Under the pieces are notes generated by a model. The model searched no databases. It had not been told where the DNA came from and saw only the letters and a program-made list of their open reading frames with translations. Below are positions 53,973 through 62,937 of a DNA stretch of 64,000 bases, one piece after another. How positions within the stretch are numbered: the first letter of the stretch is position 1; each line of letters opens with the position of its first letter. The translations under genes were made by a program, and so were the position numbers. This DNA is from Nostoc sp. FACHB-892 (GTDB lineage Bacteria; Cyanobacteriota; Cyanobacteriia; Cyanobacteriales; Nostocaceae). The stretch is taken from positions 1-64,000 of the forward strand of contig NZ_JACJTR010000012.1 of assembly GCF_014698795.1 (NCBI RefSeq), in the 5' to 3' direction.

Positions 53973-56648
53973 TCATTCAACCACCTCATTCACAGGGAAT
54001 CGATCAATCAACTGCATCGCCCGATAGGCATTACGCTGGAAAGAGTCTGGCAAATGCGGAACATGAGGTATTTGCGATAATAAATCCAACGTTCGCCGGA
54101 GAATTCTTACCACATCGCCTTCATCTAAAGTGGTGTTTTCGCAGAGTTCTACCCACTCCATTCCTAGCGCCCATTGTTCCACGATCGCAATTAATTCAAA
54201 CTCCAACCATATAGGCAGTGCTACATTATACCGACGTTGTAGTTGGAACATTTGGCGACGAATTCCCCGCAATTTTGCTAAGGCTTCTGCCACTTCATTA
54301 CTAAGCTCAAAGTTAACCTTGCTATCTGGACGGGGGGTTTCCATCACCAAAGCGGCGGCGGCGGCGGCTAAATGGTGCGGGTCTAAGTTATCCAATTCAC
54401 CACTAGCGAATACTAAACCTAACCACAACTCATTCTCACCCCGAATTGCGGCAGCGATTCGCCCTAATTCTGTGGGCACTAAGTTATCTAAAGCGCCGAA
54501 GTGTTGCAGAATTGAGATTAAATTGATAAATTCTTCCCAATGACGTTGTGAGTGTTGGTCTACTTGTCCTTGCAACTGTTCAAGTTCGGCTTCTAGTTCG
54601 ACATAGCGGGCGCGGCGCTTGAAAAGCGTAGCAGCATTGCCTGATTGATGCAGAGGATGAGCTTCTAATTGCTCTTGGACGGCAGTAGCCCGGCTGAGTT
54701 GTTCTGCTACTTCTGGTGCTAGATGCAAAGATTCTATCGGATCAGGAATACGTGCTGCGATCGCAAATGTTTCTTGGTTACCACGGCGCGACTGTCCTGG
54801 CTTCAAGGGCATCTCTGGCGGTGGTAGTAAATCAGGTGGCACCTCAATTCGCGGCAGTTCAGCATACAAATCGACTACATCTCCTGTCGTTGCTACATAC
54901 CAGCGATTATCGTGCCCCAAGCATACCAAGTAAGGAGCTTGACCAGAACCCGGCGATTTTCCCACTAACACTGCGGTTACAGGTACAGACACTGTGATGT
55001 TTTTACCCTTGAGACTCAACAGAGTTCCTGACACTGCAAATCCCAACATCATCCCCAACTCTTCTTGTCTATCTTCCTGCGCTTGCTCTTGCAAGGTTTT
55101 CAATATCTGGCGTTCTACTTTCAGGCGTTGCCGCAATTTCTCATAAACAGCCAGTTCATTTTCATCAACTGCGGCGATTTGCTCATGGAGTTGAGCTAAT
55201 TGTCTCTCCAGTTCGGCAATCTCATCGTATTCTGGCCTTAAATGCAAGGTAGCCATATACTGCCCAAAGCTGCGTTCTATCAGTTCCCTAGTTTGCTCTA
55301 GGGTATGTGTTTGCAGCAAGTTGAGTACCATGCCATAACTGGGCGTAAACTGGCTTACAAGGGGGTCTGGCTTGGATATTGCCAAATACGCTGCCTCTTT
55401 GGCTCCTTCAAAGGGAGTTTGGACTGTTACAACATAACCTTGTTTATCCATCCCCCGGCGGCCGGCTCGTCCCGCCATTTGCAAGAATTCAGAAGCATTT
55501 AACAGGCGGTGTCCGGTGTCAGTCCGCTTAGAAAGGGTGGAAATTACTGTTGTCCGGGCGGGCATATTAATTCCCGCAGCCAGCGTCTCAGTGGCGAATA
55601 CGACTTTAATCAGCCCTTGCTGAAATAGTTCTTCTACTAATGCTTTCCAAGCAGGCAAAATTCCGGCGTGGTGAGCAGCAATTCCTCGGTATAGGGGTGC
55701 AATTTGTCCAGAACGCCCGGCTTCGGGATTGCGGGCTAAAAAGTCATCAATCTGTTGCCGCAAAATCTGGGACTCTTCATTATTTACCAGCCATAAATCA
55801 CCTACTTCTGCCACTGCTTTATCACATCCCCGGCGGCTGAAGATGAAGTAAATGGCTGGTAGCATATCACGTTGCTCTAACTGGCTCAAGGTATAAATTA
55901 TTCCCGGAGCTTCGGGTCTACCACTTCTTCCCCTCTCCTTTTCTCCCCCTCTCCCCTTCTTTTTCTGAAGGCGGGGGTTAATTTTGGTTTTGCTATCATT
56001 CAGCAGGGGAAATAACCCTTTGGGATTGCAAAAGTGAAATTCCAAGGGGACTGGGCGAAAATCGGAGTAAATCAGGTCTGTTGGGCCATGAACGCGATTT
56101 AACCAGTCCGTGAGTTGATCACTGTTAGCAACCGTTGCTGAGAGGGCTGCCAGTTGCACTTCCCGGGGACAATAGATGATTGATTCTTCCCAAACTGTAC
56201 CGCGCTGGCGATCGTTCATATAGTGGCACTCATCAAGTATTACGGCTTCAACGTCTACTAATGAGATGCCTATTTGCCCAATGGGTGTGCCATAGAGCAT
56301 ATTTCGGAAAATTTCTGTGGTCATCACCAAAATCGGTGCATCTCTGTTGATGGAGGCATCTCCAGTTAACAGTCCGACTTGATCAAACCCGAATTTTTCT
56401 CGAAAGTCACGTAATTTTTGATTCGACAACGCCTTTAGGGGAGTAGTATAAAATACACGTTTTCCTCGCGCCAGGGCGCGATAAATGGCGTATTCCCCAA
56501 CCAATGTTTTGCCCGAACCTGTGGGCGCACACACGACTACTGAGCGTCCGGCGTTTAGGGACGCGATCGCTTCTTTTTGAAACTGATCCAGATCAAAGGG
56601 AAATATAGACCCTAAGTCAAGTTCTGGAGACGGCGCAGGATAATTCAC
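53973..56648 (-). CDS. Ski2/Mtr4-like DEAD/DEAH-box RNA helicase
   Basis: The 891-residue protein has helicase motif I APTGSGKTLVGE, motif II DECHYM (DECH-type as in Ski2/Mtr4), motif III LSATV, FATETLAAGINMPAR, and QMAGRAGRRGMD, then a C-terminal DSHCT domain (ending LPDSFQRNAYRAMQLIDRFP). It probably unwinds RNA for degradation or ribosome biogenesis. Near 55916-55978 a Lys/Arg/Gly-rich loop (LQKKKGRGGEKERGRSGR) is encoded by TCTCCCC-type DNA similar to spacer repeats; relatives have a variable loop here, so this may be natural length variation. Confidence 0.93.
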   Translation of the reverse strand: MNYPAPSPELDLGSIFPFDLDQFQKEAIASLNAGRSVVVCAPTGSGKTLVGEYAIYRALARGKRVFYTTPLKALSNQKLRDFREKFGFDQVGLLTGDASINRDAPILVMTTEIFRNMLYGTPIGQIGISLVDVEAVILDECHYMNDRQRGTVWEESIIYCPREVQLAALSATVANSDQLTDWLNRVHGPTDLIYSDFRPVPLEFHFCNPKGLFPLLNDSKTKINPRLQKKKGRGGEKERGRSGRPEAPGIIYTLSQLEQRDMLPAIYFIFSRRGCDKAVAEVGDLWLVNNEESQILRQQIDDFLARNPEAGRSGQIAPLYRGIAAHHAGILPAWKALVEELFQQGLIKVVFATETLAAGINMPARTTVISTLSKRTDTGHRLLNASEFLQMAGRAGRRGMDKQGYVVTVQTPFEGAKEAAYLAISKPDPLVSQFTPSYGMVLNLLQTHTLEQTRELIERSFGQYMATLHLRPEYDEIAELERQLAQLHEQIAAVDENELAVYEKLRQRLKVERQILKTLQEQAQEDRQEELGMMLGFAVSGTLLSLKGKNITVSVPVTAVLVGKSPGSGQAPYLVCLGHDNRWYVATTGDVVDLYAELPRIEVPPDLLPPPEMPLKPGQSRRGNQETFAIAARIPDPIESLHLAPEVAEQLSRATAVQEQLEAHPLHQSGNAATLFKRRARYVELEAELEQLQGQVDQHSQRHWEEFINLISILQHFGALDNLVPTELGRIAAAIRGENELWLGLVFASGELDNLDPHHLAAAAAALVMETPRPDSKVNFELSNEVAEALAKLRGIRRQMFQLQRRYNVALPIWLEFELIAIVEQWALGMEWVELCENTTLDEGDVVRILRRTLDLLSQIPHVPHLPDSFQRNAYRAMQLIDRFPVNEVVE

Positions 56649-56699
56649 TCAATCACATTTGCAACCAGATTGTTTATTATATTAACGAGTCTTTTGTCA

Positions 56700-56785
56700 A
56701 CTTCGTTAATAGTCATTTGTCATTGGTCATTAGTCATTAGTTTTTCACAAAGGATAAAGGATAAAGGACAAATGACAAAGGACTC
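56700..56785. repeat. Inverted spacer repeats after proC
   Basis: TCATTTGTCATTGGTCATTAGTCATTAG is complementary in part to AAAGGACAAATGACAAAGGAC at the other end of the block. It can form a hairpin beyond the proC stop. Confidence 0.65.
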
Positions 56786-56789
56786 TTTA

Positions 56790-57608
56790 TTATTTTCCCA
56801 GTTCTTGCGATCGCTCTGCGGCAGCTTTTACTGCTTCAATTAAAGCTGAACGAAATCCTGCCTGTTCTAACTTGGCAATCCCCGCAATGGTTGTACCTCC
56901 GGGACTGGTAACCCGATCTTTGAGTTCTGCTGGGTGCATTTTGGTTTCATGTAACAGTTTCGCTGTTCCTAGTACGGTTTGTAAAGCTAATTGATTGGCA
57001 ATTGCTCTAGGTAAACCTGCGGATACTCCACCATCAGCAAGTGCTTCTATCAAGAGCGCCACGTAAGCGGGGCCGCTACCAGATAGCCCTGTTACTGCAT
57101 CCATCAGCGCTTCTGACACTTCCACTACTTCTCCCACAGCAGAAAAAACTTGCTGTGCTATTTGGTGATGCTTGGGGCTGGTGTATGCACCTGAACAAAT
57201 TGCTGTAACTCCCGCTCCCACTGTAGCTGGAGTGTTGGGCATTGCTCTTATAACTGGCAATTGCACAAATGCAGCTTCTAGCTGGCTTAAAGGCACACCC
57301 GCCAAGATGGAAATGATCAGGGGTGAGTGTTCTTTATTAAGAATATCAATATCTGCTAATTCTTGGGCGATCGCACTAAACACCTGCGGTTTTATTGCCA
57401 AAAAGACAACTTCTTTTACCTGCGTGAAAACCTCGGTATTATCTGTCGTTACAGCAACATCGTATTGCTGTTTTAAAAAATCTAGGCGTGAAGGTAGCGG
57501 TTCGCTAACTATAACTTCTGATGATTGATAAATTCCACGCGCTATAAGGCGGGATAAGAGCGCTTCTCCCATTACCCCACCACCAATTAAGCCAAATTTT
57601 ATAGTCAT
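56790..57608 (-). CDS. proC: Pyrroline-5-carboxylate reductase
   Basis: The 272-residue protein has the NAD(P)-binding FGLIGGGVMGEALL, VFLAIKPQVF, the substrate segment RAMPNTPATVGAGVTAIC and the signature GLSGSGPAYVALLIEALADGG, then LKDRVTSPGGTTIAGIAKLE. It makes proline from P5C with NADPH. In cyanobacteria it typically follows pipX, pipY and sepF, as here. Confidence 0.96.
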   Translation of the reverse strand: MTIKFGLIGGGVMGEALLSRLIARGIYQSSEVIVSEPLPSRLDFLKQQYDVAVTTDNTEVFTQVKEVVFLAIKPQVFSAIAQELADIDILNKEHSPLIISILAGVPLSQLEAAFVQLPVIRAMPNTPATVGAGVTAICSGAYTSPKHHQIAQQVFSAVGEVVEVSEALMDAVTGLSGSGPAYVALLIEALADGGVSAGLPRAIANQLALQTVLGTAKLLHETKMHPAELKDRVTSPGGTTIAGIAKLEQAGFRSALIEAVKAAAERSQELGK

Positions 57609-57712
57609 TGCTAATTAGTCATTAGTCACTCGTCGTTTGTCATTAGTCATTTGTCACTATTATCAAGACTCAGGACAAATGACAAAGGACAAAGGACTAA
57701 CAACTAATTTAA
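57605..57712. repeat. Inverted spacer repeats between proC and sepF
   Basis: TTAGTCATTAGTCACTCG, GTCATTAGTCATTTGTCAC on one side and GGACAAATGACAAAGGACAAAGG on the other form a partial inverted block of the heptamer class. Confidence 0.65.
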
Positions 57713-57714
57713 CT

Positions 57715-58317
57715 TTATTGTGCCATCCGATTAGTTTCGTTGCCCCAGTTTTGATTTGGAGAACCTGTAGGACGAGAGGGACGTACTGGTGGTTGCGGTA
57801 CTTCATGAAGAACACCACCTTGAGTACTAACTTGGACACAGCTTGGCGTAAACAAGAATATGCTTTCACCAATGCGCTCTTGATGTCCATCTAGTGCGTA
57901 AGTACCACCTGCAACAAAATCTACTGCTCGTTGAGCTTGATCTGGATCCATTATTGTCAGATTTAATACCACTGACTTGCGTTCTCGCAACGCTTGAATT
58001 GCCTGGGGCATTTCTTCAAAAGTGCGTGGTTCGAGGACTAAAACTTCCGAAATTCCGTTAATTGCTCCTGGCATACCAATCACATTCCCCATTGGCTTTG
58101 AACCTGCTGCTATCTCATCTCCCATTGTAGGCACTGGTTCCCGCCAGCGTCGATTTTGAGCAGTTGCGCTCTCCTGTGGTGCAGGTGGTTGGGGATTTTC
58201 TTGCTGATACAGGTTTTGGTAATTATTATCTGTTTCTGGTTCTTCTTCGTAATATTCGTATTCCACTTGCTCATTTAGACCCACAAAGTCTCTGAGTTTG
58301 GAAAATATGTTGTTCAT
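57715..58317 (-). CDS. sepF: Cell division protein SepF (Cdv2)
   Basis: The 200-residue protein has the N-terminal membrane-targeting segment [20 protein letters not shown], a variable Gln/Pro-rich middle, and the SepF core ([47 protein letters not shown]). SepF anchors FtsZ to the membrane in cyanobacteria, which lack FtsA. It sits in the pipX-pipY-sepF-proC neighbourhood. Confidence 0.96.
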   Translation of the reverse strand: MNNIFSKLRDFVGLNEQVEYEYYEEEPETDNNYQNLYQQENPQPPAPQESATAQNRRWREPVPTMGDEIAAGSKPMGNVIGMPGAINGISEVLVLEPRTFEEMPQAIQALRERKSVVLNLTIMDPDQAQRAVDFVAGGTYALDGHQERIGESIFLFTPSCVQVSTQGGVLHEVPQPPVRPSRPTGSPNQNWGNETNRMAQ

Positions 58318-58701
58318 TGTGTGTGTACTCTCCTGGTGCGAATAGCCAGCATTGACTTGGCTTAGGATAAATTGAGCTAGGAGCGATGCCTACTTAAGTA
58401 AACTACGCTACATCCGTGGATACTTCAGCAAGCCTCTTGCTATTTGTAACCCATACTACTGCTTTTGGCGATGAACTAGCACTTCTTGGAAAGTTTTGTG
58501 CATCGTCTAAACCTAATAATGAGTCAAGATTATATCCTAAGGTTTGTCCGAAGGAAAGCTCCTTTTACCCCATTTTTCCTTGACGATTGCTCTTGTCAAT
58601 ACTATATCCTTTGTTTCCAATTGCACCAGTCTGTTACAAAATTGTTGTCATCAAATCCTGATCTGTATTAATACTGACCTACAAAGTTGATGAACAATAG
58701 G
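58318..58701. other. Spacer, no gene seen
   Basis: About 380 bases between sepF and pipY. Repeat-like AGGAGCGATGCC words near 58380; no hairpin or frame stands out. Confidence 0.5.
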
Positions 58702-59370
58702 CTAAGAGCGATCGCCAAACAAAATTGTTCCTAATCGTACCATCGTTGCGCCTGCTTGCACTGCCAGTTCGTAGTCGCCTGACATACCCATAGACAAGTG
58801 CTGCATTTTAATGTGCGACCAGTTTTGCTGCTGGATTTCTTTTGCCAGTTCACGATTGAGATTAAACACATTTAGAATTTCGGGATCATTTAATCCTGAA
58901 GGCGGAATTGTCATCAAACCTTGAATTTGTAAATTTTTGTATTGATCGAGTGTGGGTAAATCAGCCAAAAGTTCTGGCACACTCCAACCAGACTTGTTGG
59001 GATCGGGGAGAATTTTCACTTGCAGGCAAACCTGGGGACTTACTCCTAGCTGTTGCGCCAATTGATCTAAGCGCTGTGCCAGCTTCAAATTATCCACGGA
59101 GTGAATCCAATGGAATTGTTCAATGGCTTTTTTGGCTTTATTGCTTTGCAAATGTCCAATAAAGTGCCAGGTAATATCCGGTAAGTCTTGCAACTCGGCT
59201 TGTTTGCTGGCGGCTTCTTGGATGCGACTCTCCCCAAAATCACGAATTCCTGCGGCATAGGCAGACCGAATGGCCTGGGCAGAAGCTTGCTTGCTAACAG
59301 CAATCAATCGGACTGAAGTTGGCAGTGAGGAGCGAATGGTAACAATACGTTCGGAAATCGAACTATTCAT
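58702..59370 (-). CDS. pipY: PLP-binding homeostasis protein (YggS/PipY)
   Basis: The 222-residue protein matches the YggS/PLPBP family: RLIAVSKQASAQAIRSAY with the PLP Lys, FGESRIQEA, WHFIGHLQSNKAK, IHSVDNLKLAQ, and the final HLSMGMSGDYELAVQAGATMVRLGTILFG. It manages pyridoxal phosphate. Its start overlaps the pipX stop (ATGA, 59367-59370), indicating coupled translation. Confidence 0.96.
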   Translation of the reverse strand: MNSSISERIVTIRSSLPTSVRLIAVSKQASAQAIRSAYAAGIRDFGESRIQEAASKQAELQDLPDITWHFIGHLQSNKAKKAIEQFHWIHSVDNLKLAQRLDQLAQQLGVSPQVCLQVKILPDPNKSGWSVPELLADLPTLDQYKNLQIQGLMTIPPSGLNDPEILNVFNLNRELAKEIQQQNWSHIKMQHLSMGMSGDYELAVQAGATMVRLGTILFGDRS

Positions 59371-59645
59371 TGGAAGGTGCGTTGGAAAACACTCTGAAGC
59401 TGATCGTACTCCTGGGAATGTCCACTGCGCCGCAGGGTACGTAAGCGATTTTCCAACATCATTCTAGCCTCAGTACGTCCTAGAGACTGGAATCTAACAC
59501 CTTTAACGTCATTTGCAACCAAAAAAAACAAGCGCTGGGCATAAAGTGTGGTGAACAAATCCTGGTTCTCATCAACCATACAGATTTTGTAAAGTAAACC
59601 CCAAGTTGGATGGTTTATGTAAGTTTCTGCGTTTTCTGGATTCAT
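59367..59645 (-). CDS. pipX: PII-interacting protein X
   Basis: The 92-residue protein has the PipX pattern: YINHPTWGLLYKICMVDENQ and LFFLVAND, then LGRTEARMMLENRLRTLRR. PipX switches between PII and NtcA to tune nitrogen-responsive transcription. Length and order (pipX then pipY) agree with other cyanobacteria. Confidence 0.96.
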   Translation of the reverse strand: MNPENAETYINHPTWGLLYKICMVDENQDLFTTLYAQRLFFLVANDVKGVRFQSLGRTEARMMLENRLRTLRRSGHSQEYDQLQSVFQRTFQ

Positions 59646-60164
59646 TTAAGAGTCAAGGTGTAGTCAAGGTGGGAGTATATATATCTTTTCGCAGTGAATT
59701 CCAAACATTCAGACGATAATACCAACATTCGCCAGAATATTTGCTTAAAATGCAAAACTGCGGTTGCGAAGACCTTGATCTAGTTTCTAATGGGCAGATG
59801 AAGCTAGTGGTAGTGAGGCGAAATGGTACAATATGACCCGCGAAGCGTAGACTCGAAGAGTAGAGGCTTATCGATAGATATCCCTATGTGCTTTGGTAAC
59901 TCAAATTCACCAACTTGGCGGCACAAGGCATAAAACAGTCCTGATCCTCTTGTTGAAAGTTTGAAGCGGCAAGGGAAAACACCCTTTGAAGTTCCCAACG
60001 GCAACAGCCAACTTTTCAACTTCTTTCCATACTGCCACAACTGTGGCTGAATGGCACAAAATTGGGGATTGGGGAGTGGGGAGTGGGGAGATGAGGGAGC
60101 AGGGGGAGCAGGGCGAGCAGGGGGAGAAAGAATAACTAATAACCTATTCCCTACTCCCTACTCC
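59646..60164. other. Spacer with repeats; possible minor ORF
   Basis: About 520 bases between pipX and the TrpE-like gene. The end, 60060-60160, is GGGGAGTGGGGAGTGGGGAG and GGGGGAGCAGGG repeats. A minus-strand frame at 59804-60040 (78 codons, containing GSGLFYALCRQVGEFELPKH) has protein-like text but no family I recognise, so it may be a relic. Nothing else is seen. Confidence 0.4.
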
Positions 60165-61658
60165 CTATTGATTATCTAACATTTTCAGAGCTTCTAGTTG
60201 TGCCTGGGCTTTGTGCAGAGATTCATACCATTCTTTCTCAGGATCGCTGTCTGCGACAATTCCCGCGCCAACTTGTCCCCAGACGGTGTTGAGCGCTGAG
60301 TGGGGAGATGAGAAAGAATTTGCTCCCCCTGCTCCCCCTGCTCTTCCTGCTTTCCTTGCCTCTCCTTCTTCAGACACGGGAGCTAGTAGCAGGGTGCGGA
60401 TTAAGATATTTAAATCTAAATGACCACGCCAATCTAAATAGCCACAAGAACCGTAGAATAAGCTGCGCCGCACGGGTTCTAGTTCTTCAATAATTTCCAT
60501 GCAACGGACTTTGGGACAACCTGTGATTGTGCCACCTGGAAACGTGGCGCGGATTAAATCAATGGTGGTGTATTCGGCTTTTAAAGTCCCTTTGATGTTA
60601 CTAACAAGATGCATCACATGGCTATATCGCTCAATTGTCAGCAATTCGTCAACAGTAACCGTTCCCCATTCACAGACTCGCCCTAAATCATTACGTTCCA
60701 AGTCCACCAGCATGATGTGTTCTGCACGTTCTTTGGTGTTGCTGAGTAAATCCTGTGCTAGTTGCATATCCTGTTCTGGAGTGACACCGCGCGATCGCGT
60801 CCCGGCGATCGGTCTGGTTTCGGCTTGTCGGTTTTGCAACATTACTAACCGTTCCGGCGAACAACTGCTCACTTCCCCCCAAGGCGTTTGCCAATAGCTG
60901 GCAAAAGGAGAAGGATTGATTTTTTGCAAAGCTTGATAAATTTCCCAACCAGAAGCGGATGTGGACGCTTGAAATCGCAATGAAAGATTTGCCTGAAAGA
61001 TATCTCCAGCTTGAATATATTTTTTCGCTTGGTTTACTGCTGTTTCGTAATCTGCTTGCGATGTCAAAAAGAGAGGAAGCGAAGAAGACACGGGGACGCG
61101 GGGACTTTCCTTTGCGTCTTTCTTTACTAACTTCTTCTGTAACTCATCGAGTCCATTTGCATCACTGGCGGCTAGCCAAAGAGTTTGTTGCGCGTGATCC
61201 AAAACAGCAAAACAGTTTGGTTCATACCAAAAAGCTACGGGAAATGGCAGGGGATCAATTTTATGACGAGGTAGCTGTTCAATTTCCCATGCCACATCAT
61301 AGCCTAGCCAACCCAACCAACCACCTGTGAAGGGGAGATGAGGAGGTGGGGGAGCAGAAGAAGCAGAGGAAGAAAATACTACCTCATCCTTCTCATCTTG
61401 GTATAACAACTTTTCTAGAAAGGGAAGAACCTCTCCTACTTCTGGTGTCCACATCTGGGGGATGCCATCGACTAGGCGAGGAGCGCCTGCACAGATAGAA
61501 TATCGGCTGAGTTGGGGATGATCGATTGGCGTTGGGTAGGGGCTTTCCAGTAGGGTAGCAATTCCCGGTGCGGAGGTGGGGCGAAAAAGAGCAGCAAAAA
61601 CTTCCGAGCCTGTGCGCTTTTCTAAGGGTAGCGATCGCCAATACCAAGCCTTGATCAT
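60165..61658 (-). CDS. Anthranilate synthase component I / PabB family enzyme
   Basis: From the ATG at 61658 the protein has about 497 residues. The chorismate-binding domain has ETRPIAGTRSRG, LVDLERNDLGRV, HLVSNIKG and FPGGTITGCPKVRCMEIIEELE. The Ala in PIAGT is as in TrpE; classic PabB has Lys, so anthranilate synthase is favoured but the cyanobacterial PabB-like group is not excluded. Three low-complexity insertions (near residues 89-109, 176-196 and 431-456) are encoded by repeat-like DNA. No trpG is adjacent. Confidence 0.85.
   Translation of the reverse strand: MIKAWYWRSLPLEKRTGSEVFAALFRPTSAPGIATLLESPYPTPIDHPQLSRYSICAGAPRLVDGIPQMWTPEVGEVLPFLEKLLYQDEKDEVVFSSSASSAPPPPHLPFTGGWLGWLGYDVAWEIEQLPRHKIDPLPFPVAFWYEPNCFAVLDHAQQTLWLAASDANGLDELQKKLVKKDAKESPRVPVSSSLPLFLTSQADYETAVNQAKKYIQAGDIFQANLSLRFQASTSASGWEIYQALQKINPSPFASYWQTPWGEVSSCSPERLVMLQNRQAETRPIAGTRSRGVTPEQDMQLAQDLLSNTKERAEHIMLVDLERNDLGRVCEWGTVTVDELLTIERYSHVMHLVSNIKGTLKAEYTTIDLIRATFPGGTITGCPKVRCMEIIEELEPVRRSLFYGSCGYLDWRGHLDLNILIRTLLLAPVSEEGEARKAGRAGGAGGANSFSSPHSALNTVWGQVGAGIVADSDPEKEWYESLHKAQAQLEALKMLDNQ
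60290..60365 (-). repeat. Spacer-type repeat inside the TrpE-like gene, in frame
   Basis: Plus-strand AGTGGGGAGATGAGAAAG followed by GCTCCCCCTGCTCCCCCTG units (spacer class) encodes, on the minus strand, an Ala/Gly/Ser-rich SEEGEARKAGRAGGAGGANS segment that splits the conserved C-terminal strand from the QVGAGIVADSDP motif. Confidence 0.7.
61330..61388 (-). repeat. Second spacer-type segment in the TrpE-like gene
   Basis: Plus-strand GGGGAGATGAGGAGGTGGGG, then AGCAGAAGAAGCAGAGGAAG, encodes FSSSASSAPPPPH on the minus strand, just before the conserved FTGGWLGWLGYDVAWE. Another such segment (ACACGGGGACGCGGGGAC) lies at about 61075-61130. Confidence 0.65.
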
Positions 61659-61775
61659 ACTGTTTAAAAGCGTTGTCAATAGTTAGTTAACAATTTTCAG
61701 CAGTGAGTAGAAATAACTACAACTACTGACCAATGACAAAATATAATTACCTCTTACCATTTTTTCGGTGCAAAA

Positions 61776-62693
61776 TTAGACCTGAGTTCCTATAGCTATG
61801 CGTATTCCCCAGAATAAAATTAAACTAGCAATAGCAAGCCAGTCACGCCCTTTGAATCGTAAGTCGTGCCACTGCACTCGATGCTCGTTGGGACTGGTAA
61901 AACCCCGCACCATCATTGCATTTGCCATTTGATCGGCTCGTAAGAGCAGATTTTCCAAAAGTCTCTCTGCAACTGTCATCCAAACCTTGAACCCTCCTTT
62001 CAATCCCAGCTTTTTCCAATTTATTGCCCTTGTCATTACAGAGCGAAATAAGTTTTGCACTTCTTCTAAAACCAGGGGAATAAAGCGCAAGGACAAGGTT
62101 AAAGTTAAAGCAATTTCGGTGACAGGCCACTTGAAGCGTCGCAGGGGTTGCATCAGGCTTTCTATACCAGATGTAATTTCTTCTGGCGCGGTTGTCAGCA
62201 GATACAGGTTTGTGCTGTAAATTACGGTAAATATAATTGTACTCAGACGTACAGCTAAATCCAAGGAGCGGCGAGTTACTTTGACTGGGCCTTTGTGAAA
62301 TAGCACGTAGCTATATTTGTTATTACTTGCTGGCTCTTGAACAATATTATTTGAGTTTGCTGGCTGGGTTAATATTTGTTCATTAGCTGGGAGGCGTGGC
62401 TGATAATCTACTCCCATTGCATCAGGGCTGATAGCTCCGATCGCTAAGACAAAAAATGATAGCATTAATAGCCAACCCATTTGCTGCTGCCATACTCGTC
62501 GGGGAATCCTAGCAATCAAGGTGGCAAGAATCAATACCACTACCAGCAGCACCCGCCAATAGTTGTTAGCTAAAACATAGCTTGTTAAAAAGCTCATCAA
62601 CCAGGCGAACTTGACTCGCGGGTCGATTTTATGCAGCCAAGTTTGGGGTTGTTCTAAATAAAGTCCAAGTGGCAGCGATCGCAATAAATCCAT
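61776..62693 (-). CDS. CbiQ/EcfT-like transporter membrane protein
   Basis: The 305-residue protein has about six membrane helices, a DPRVKFAWL segment near the start (DPRxK, typical of CbiQ/EcfT), LPLRRFKWPV-like coupling helices (SLMQPLRRFKWPVTEIALTL) and LLLRADQMANAMMVRGF. EcfT proteins are the transmembrane part of energy-coupling-factor importers for vitamins or metals. In cyanobacteria this gene lies beside der and pipX. No EcfA ATPase or S component is adjacent. Confidence 0.9.
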   Translation of the reverse strand: MDLLRSLPLGLYLEQPQTWLHKIDPRVKFAWLMSFLTSYVLANNYWRVLLVVVLILATLIARIPRRVWQQQMGWLLMLSFFVLAIGAISPDAMGVDYQPRLPANEQILTQPANSNNIVQEPASNNKYSYVLFHKGPVKVTRRSLDLAVRLSTIIFTVIYSTNLYLLTTAPEEITSGIESLMQPLRRFKWPVTEIALTLTLSLRFIPLVLEEVQNLFRSVMTRAINWKKLGLKGGFKVWMTVAERLLENLLLRADQMANAMMVRGFTSPNEHRVQWHDLRFKGRDWLAIASLILFWGIRIAIGTQV

Positions 62694-62911
62694 TTGAAAG
62701 TTAAGAGTTAGGGGTTACGAGTTTTGGCTTGAAAAGGACTTACATATTGAAAAGCATCTGTCTAACCTACTATGTTGACATAGGCTTAAAAAAGGGCTTG
62801 GGGGATCTCTTCTGCGTAAGTCCTATTTAACTCATAACTTTTACCTTCTGCCGCTATCAAACTCAAGTCGATAGGGTTCTATAATTAGCAATTTTGGCTT
62901 TAACTCATAAC

Positions 62912-62931
62912 AGACGCGATTAATCGCGTCT
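62912..62931. repeat. Perfect 20-bp palindrome after der
   Basis: AGACGCGATT and AATCGCGTCT form a perfect palindrome (62912-62931) six bases beyond the der stop. It could terminate der transcription and is a relative of the repeat at 9322. Confidence 0.65.
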
Positions 62932-62937
62932 CTACTC

